Source: Caldifarciminota bacterium (GTDB taxonomy: Bacteria; Hydrothermota; Hydrothermia; LBFQ01; DSFT01). Taken from it: a DNA stretch of 6,606 nt. The number at the start of each line of letters is the position of its first letter. Position 1 is the first letter of the stretch. The stretch is taken from the NCBI GenBank assembly GCA_015494735.1, contig WGAQ01000077.1:1-6606 (forward strand), written 5' to 3'. Shown here piece after piece: positions 5,216-6,606 of this stretch. Position numbers and translations under genes: made by a program. The notes beneath the pieces were generated by a model that saw only the letters and a list, made by a program, of their open reading frames with translations, was not told the DNA's origin and made no database searches.

Positions 5216-6606
5216 CACTTTTGATACTAACCTCTCCTTCGATGGATGAATTTTATCGGAGCGAGATTGAGAGGTATCGCCAGTGGCCCCGGTACGAATT
5301 GATGGATCTGGAGAACAAGCCCTTCGATGTGAAGAAATACGAGTACGAGATATACCTGGACACGAATGGGGACACCATCGGGTATGCCATAGACAGGATA
5401 AAATTCCTTGCCACATCTTCCACGGACAGCGTCTGGCTTCACTTCGTGATGAGCGATTCGTACAACAACCTCACGATAGATTCGGTCGTATTCGAATACG
5501 GTTCCCTTTCCTATCCGGTCTCCTACACATCCATTCAACCGAAATTAATCGTCCATCTGGGCACCACGGTCTCGGCGGGGGACGAATTCTATCTGACCTT
5601 CTATTACCACGGACAGGTGGGGCAGGATGGTTTCGTGGGGGAGGGGATGGAGTTTCAGGAGAATTATATTCACACTCAGGGGGAGATGTACGGTACCCGC
5701 AGGTGGCTGCCCTCCTACGATGAGCCCTATGAGAAGGCGGATACCGTGATTGCCACCATAATAGTGGACACACCCTGGTTCGCCGTTGCCAATGGGAAAC
5801 TGGTGAATGTGGACACCCTGGGTGATAAGTACGCCTACACATGGCTGGAGTCGTATCCCATAACCCCCTACCTCATCGTTCTGGCCGCCTCCAACAGGTG
5901 GAAGGTCCTGGAGCAGACCTGGAACTATGGCCTTATTGCCATGCCCGTCTATGAATGGGTGGACTCTCTGCACACATTCCTGGGCACGCTTCCGGATATA
6001 CTCACGGTCCTTTCGGATGCCTATGGTCTCTATCCCTTCTACAGGGAAAAGTACTCCCAGGTGGAGATAGCCCAGGGATTCTTCAGCGGTGCCATGGAGA
6101 ATCAGACCAACACATTCACCATAGTGTCCGATCACCTGGATATGGCCGTTCACGAGATGGGACATCAGTGGTGGGGGGACTGGGTAACCTGTGGAACATA
6201 CGACGATGTATGGCTCAATGAAGGATTCGCCACATACACCGAAGCCCTTTACAGGGAATTCACGGAGGGGTATGCCTCCTACAAGGATTACATAAACGGT
6301 GATATGGGTTATGCCCTGTACTACGGGGATTATCCCCTCTACGGGACGGACTTCTACGACGATGGGTGGTACGTGATATACGTCAAGGGCTCCTCCGTCC
6401 TCCACATGATGCGCATGACCTTCCGCAGGCTGTACGGGGATGCCGCGGTGGGCGATTCCATGTTCCTGGAAGCGCTGAGGTATTACGGAAATCAGCACGC
6501 CTATTCCTATGCCACCACGGAGGACTTCAAGAATGACCTGGAGGCCTTCACGGGAGTGGACTGGGACTGGTTCTTCCAGCAGTGGATTTACACCCCTGGA
6601 TATCCC
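5209..6606 (+). CDS. M1-family (gluzincin) zinc aminopeptidase, 3' partial
   Basis: The frame runs from ATG 5209 to the window edge (466 codons, no stop). M1 peptidases remove N-terminal residues from peptides. All catalytic elements are present: the exopeptidase motif GAMEN (residues 295-299), the zinc site HEMGH (315-319) with the third ligand Glu338 exactly 18 residues later in WLNEGFATY, and a candidate catalytic Tyr391 in VIYVKGSSVLHMM. An N-terminal beta domain (about residues 35-210) includes the usual GTRRWLPSYDEP segment before the catalytic domain. An in-frame TAA at 5194 bars an earlier start. ATG 5209 has no well-spaced ribosome site (GGGGGAG ends 15 nt away), while a promoter points to leaderless translation. 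The N-terminus MIALLILTSP is hydrophobic but very short and lacks a basic start, so export is uncertain; TTG 5221 or ATG 5242 are less likely starts. Any C-terminal sorting domain would lie beyond the edge. Confidence 0.93.
   Translation, partial: MIALLILTSPSMDEFYRSEIERYRQWPRYELMDLENKPFDVKKYEYEIYLDTNGDTIGYAIDRIKFLATSSTDSVWLHFVMSDSYNNLTIDSVVFEYGSLSYPVSYTSIQPKLIVHLGTTVSAGDEFYLTFYYHGQVGQDGFVGEGMEFQENYIHTQGEMYGTRRWLPSYDEPYEKADTVIATIIVDTPWFAVANGKLVNVDTLGDKYAYTWLESYPITPYLIVLAASNRWKVLEQTWNYGLIAMPVYEWVDSLHTFLGTLPDILTVLSDAYGLYPFYREKYSQVEIAQGFFSGAMENQTNTFTIVSDHLDMAVHEMGHQWWGDWVTCGTYDDVWLNEGFATYTEALYREFTEGYASYKDYINGDMGYALYYGDYPLYGTDFYDDGWYVIYVKGSSVLHMMRMTFRRLYGDAAVGDSMFLEALRYYGNQHAYSYATTEDFKNDLEAFTGVDWDWFFQQWIYTPGYP

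Noticed and set aside
5545..6498. Minus-strand open frame of 317 codons opposite the aminopeptidase
   Set aside because: It mirrors the M1 coding sequence, which carries all catalytic motifs. There is no independent ribosome site or domain.

Overview
This window looks like a chromosomal segment from an uncultured, probably thermophilic bacterium. The translation genes are bacterial (an IF3-type infC and a bacterial tyrosyl-tRNA synthetase). Arginine is mostly AGG, proteins are rich in Lys, Glu and Ile, and genes are tightly packed on one strand with strong purine-rich Shine-Dalgarno sites. A lone Roadblock/LC7 gene and a YfhO-type membrane protein would fit a deep-branching or candidate-phylum lineage. 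The phylum cannot be fixed from the sequence alone. Everything is on the + strand, and no mobile element, CRISPR array, rRNA or tRNA was seen.

Positions 1-1443 hold the 3' end of a YfhO-family multi-pass membrane protein whose start lies outside the window. A perfect TATAAT at its stop codon is a candidate promoter for the next block. Positions 1483-4346 form a compact five-gene cluster with gaps of 7 and 1 nt, then overlaps of 4 and 26 nt: a stand-alone PTS EIIA (PtsN-like) protein, a short coiled-coil/C4 zinc-ribbon protein, tyrosyl-tRNA synthetase (tyrS), a small MazG-fold NTP pyrophosphohydrolase with a four-cysteine tail, and initiation factor IF3 (infC, TTG start). The cluster joins translation (TyrRS, IF3), nucleotide clean-up (MazG) and a likely regulatory phosphoacceptor (EIIA). 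It resembles a housekeeping operon whose members are coupled at the translational level.

After a 132-nt gap comes a two-gene unit: a Roadblock/LC7 (MglB-like) protein and a 70-74 aa helical protein I do not recognise. No Ras-like GTPase is visible beside them, so the small protein is a candidate partner. A structured 106-nt intergenic region follows. It holds a potential two-state RNA fold, two GATA/TATC palindromes and a good sigma-70-like promoter. That promoter would start transcription almost exactly at the ATG of the last gene, a gluzincin (M1 family) aminopeptidase that runs off the right edge. I saw no new multi-gene defence or catalytic system here. The points most worth following are the apparently leaderless, palindrome-flanked aminopeptidase promoter, the Roadblock/unknown pair, and the unusual operon composition around infC.
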